Source of the DNA: Clostridiales bacterium
Lineage (GTDB): Bacteria; Bacillota; Clostridia; Oscillospirales; CAG-272
NCBI GenBank assembly: GCA_003522145.1
Contig: DPGD01000021.1
Location: 71,663 to 78,872, forward strand
Direction of reading: 5' to 3'
DNA length: 7,210 nt
The position numbers were made by a program, and so were the translations under genes. Shown one piece after another: positions 5,986-7,210 of the stretch; within the stretch, counting starts at the first letter, position 1, and each line of letters opens with the position of its first letter. The notes beneath the pieces were generated by a model that saw only the letters and a program-made list of their open reading frames with translations, made no database searches and was not told where the DNA came from.

Positions 5986-6023
5986 GGGTTTATCTTTGAA
6001 GCAGGGGTTTATCTTTGGAGCAG
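5986..6023. repeat. 19-bp tandem duplication over the reductase stop codon
   Basis: GGGTTTATCTTTGAAGCAG (5986-6004) is followed directly by the same 19 bp with one change (6005-6023). The right copy encodes the last reductase residues and the TAA stop; the left copy lies just after the stop. The pattern suits a slippage duplication at the gene's 3' end and leaves the reading frame unaffected. Confidence 0.85.
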
Positions 6024-6937
6024 AGGTTTTGCAAGGATTTCTTCCTTCCGGTCCAGAAGGTCATTGGTGGCAAGAGCAGCTTCCAGTGTGCTGACGCCCA
6101 GCCTGTCGATTGCGGCCCCCAGACGCTCCTTCACATATCCGTTCTCCCTGTACCAAAGCATTACCTTTTCGACCAGTTCCGGAATTTCCTCAAAAGAGTA
6201 AACTCTGCTGAGCGGTGTTCCCATTCTCTGTGTTTTTCCCCAGGTTCCGCCGACAAAAACACGACATACCGATTGTGCGTTCTTAGGCACTGCTGCAAAG
6301 GGACATTTTCCGATACAGACGCCGCAAGCTGTACACTTGTCCGCATCGATCAAGGCTTTGCCATTGACGGTGTGTACGGCCTTGGAAGGGCAGTGTACCT
6401 CGACGGCGCATGTGGTGCAGCCCCGGCATTTCTCGGAATCAAAAGAAAACGCTTTACAGCCTTCAATGCCCACATCGTTCAGACTGGGCTTCATGCAGCT
6501 GTTGGGACATCCGCCCACACCGATCTTGAATTTATGGGGAAGCTTTACATCGCCCATGCCTATGTAAAACCGGTCAAACAGCACTTTGGCCAAAGCCTGA
6601 GTGTCGATGTTACCGTACACGCAGGTTGTGCCTTTGCAGGCCGTAAGCGGACGAACCTTTGCCCCGGTTCCGCCGAAGTGGAGATTCCTTTTTGCCATGA
6701 ATTCTTCCGCTTCCGGAATTCTTTCAAAGGGAATGCCTACAATCTCTGCAGCCAGTCTGGAAGTGAAGATCACCTTTCCGTTTCCGAATTTTTCAGCGCA
6801 TTCTGCAATGGCATGAAGGTTGTCGGGCGTAAAAAGTCCTGCAACGGTCACATCCTGCCCGAAAAACACTCGGTTCCTCGATTCTGTAGAAAGCCTCTTC
6901 CTTTAACATTGGTAATCTGTTCTTTCGTGATGCTCAT
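6009..6937 (-). pseudogene. Siroheme sulfite/nitrite reductase-like [4Fe-4S] protein, frameshifted
   Basis: About 309 residues if one base is restored. ATG 6937 has a good ribosome site and opens MSITKEQITNVKGRGFLQNR, then GTECFSGR as the family expects, but hits TGA at 6850-6848. The rest continues in the next frame as VTVAGLFTPDNLHAIAE, so one base appears lost near 6852. Downstream the protein is intact. Siroheme/[4Fe-4S] cysteines lie in ACKGTTC (restored 101, 106) and GGCPNSCMKP (144, 148). Two ferredoxin-type clusters follow, CRGCTTC...CP (171-183) and CTACGVCIGKCP (202-212). Known relatives are short DsrA/AsrC-like proteins proposed to reduce sulfite or nitrite, or to serve siroheme chemistry, in anaerobes. 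Without a frameshift, a GTG at 6869 could start a 286-residue form, but its first residues (VFFGQD) do not fit the family. Sequencing error is a real alternative to true decay. The gene is probably chromosomal, monocistronic, and reads toward the attachment region. Confidence 0.8.
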
Positions 6938-6944
6938 TTCTTTT

Positions 6945-6950
6945 TCCTTT
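6945..6950 (-). promoter_or_regulatory. Ribosome-binding site that decides the reductase start
   Basis: AAAGGA on the minus strand lies seven bases before ATG 6937. No comparable site precedes the GTG at 6869, supporting the upstream start and hence the frameshift reading. Confidence 0.75.
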
Positions 6951-7043
6951 CAGGGGCTGTCTTTTTGTGTTCTCTGCGATTGACAATCCTACATTTCTGT
7001 GTTACAACGACAGGCGATTCGGAAGCCACCCTTTAACGCTGGA

Positions 7044-7072
7044 ATTATAGCACGGTTTTGTACGGCTGTCAA
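7044..7072 (-). promoter_or_regulatory. Perfect-consensus sigma-70 promoter of the reductase gene
   Basis: On the minus strand TTGACA (7072-7067), a 17-bp spacer and TATAAT (7049-7044) match the consensus exactly. Transcription should begin near 7037, leaving a leader of about 100 nt before ATG 6937. The leader contains the palindrome GATTGTCAATC (6978-6988), a possible operator. To its right, up to the window end, I see no gene I can support. Confidence 0.88.
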
Positions 7073-7210
7073 TGATTTTTGCGCTGTGTTCAGGAGAATT
7101 ATGAAAGCTTTTTACAATAAAAAACCATTGTTGTTTTTATTATTCCTTAGGTCAGTTTACAAGGAACTACACGCAGACCACGAAACGGGGGCTGCTGACA
7201 ACAAATAAAG

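Noticed and set aside
6015..6983. Plus-strand open frame opposite the reductase gene
   Set aside because: It is the antisense of a conserved cysteine-motif protein and shows no domain of its own.
7108..7146. AT-rich inverted repeat AATAAAAA/TTTTTATT as a terminator
   Set aside because: The stem has only A-T pairs and no assigned gene ends beside it; likely chance in AT-rich DNA.
6999..7208. Small plus-strand open frame at the window end
   Set aside because: It starts in the reductase promoter region without a ribosome site, and its sequence resembles no family.

Overview
The window looks like the right-hand part of an integrated conjugative or mobilizable element from a Gram-positive-type bacterium (Bacillota, possibly Clostridia or Negativicutes), followed by host-type chromosome. 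The reasons are a MobP-type relaxase of the kind found in Firmicutes elements, Tn916-like tyrosine recombinases with N-terminal arm-binding domains, strong AAAGGAG-type ribosome sites, a tRNA with encoded CCA, and consensus TTGACA/TATAAT promoters. The species cannot be named from this sequence.

Layout. Positions 1-1404 (+) hold the 3' part of a relaxase gene with a Sel1-repeat tail. Positions 1506-4112 (+) hold two tyrosine recombinases in tandem, the second starting on the base after the first one's stop codon. The second carries an extra C-terminal copy of the arm-binding fold. A hairpin at 4105-4126 serves as a terminator, best for the leftward direction. Positions 4164-5318 (-) hold an AT-richer cargo gene for a PIN-like nuclease. 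An intact tRNA-Pro(UGG) with its own terminator lies at 5368-5479 (-).

Positions 5480-6008 have no protein gene but are dense in structure. There are two clusters of GTGGTCAAA repeats at 12-bp spacing (likely integrase arm sites). Between them lies a 10-bp-phased A/T-tract block and a tRNA-Pro 5' half that stops exactly at the end of the anticodon loop. Further right are a strong leftward promoter, a large inverted repeat and a 19-bp tandem duplication. This is best read as a recombined, possibly tandem, attachment region. Positions 6009-6937 (-) hold a short siroheme sulfite/nitrite-reductase-like gene that is frameshifted near its 5' end, with a consensus promoter at 7044-7072.

How the parts fit: the relaxase would nick and lead the element in transfer. 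The two recombinases would integrate and excise it at tRNA-Pro using the GTGGTCAAA arms. The PIN gene sits between integrase and attachment site, a usual place for cargo. The reductase gene probably belongs to the flanking chromosome. The left end of the element is outside the window, so its exact boundaries cannot be fixed here.
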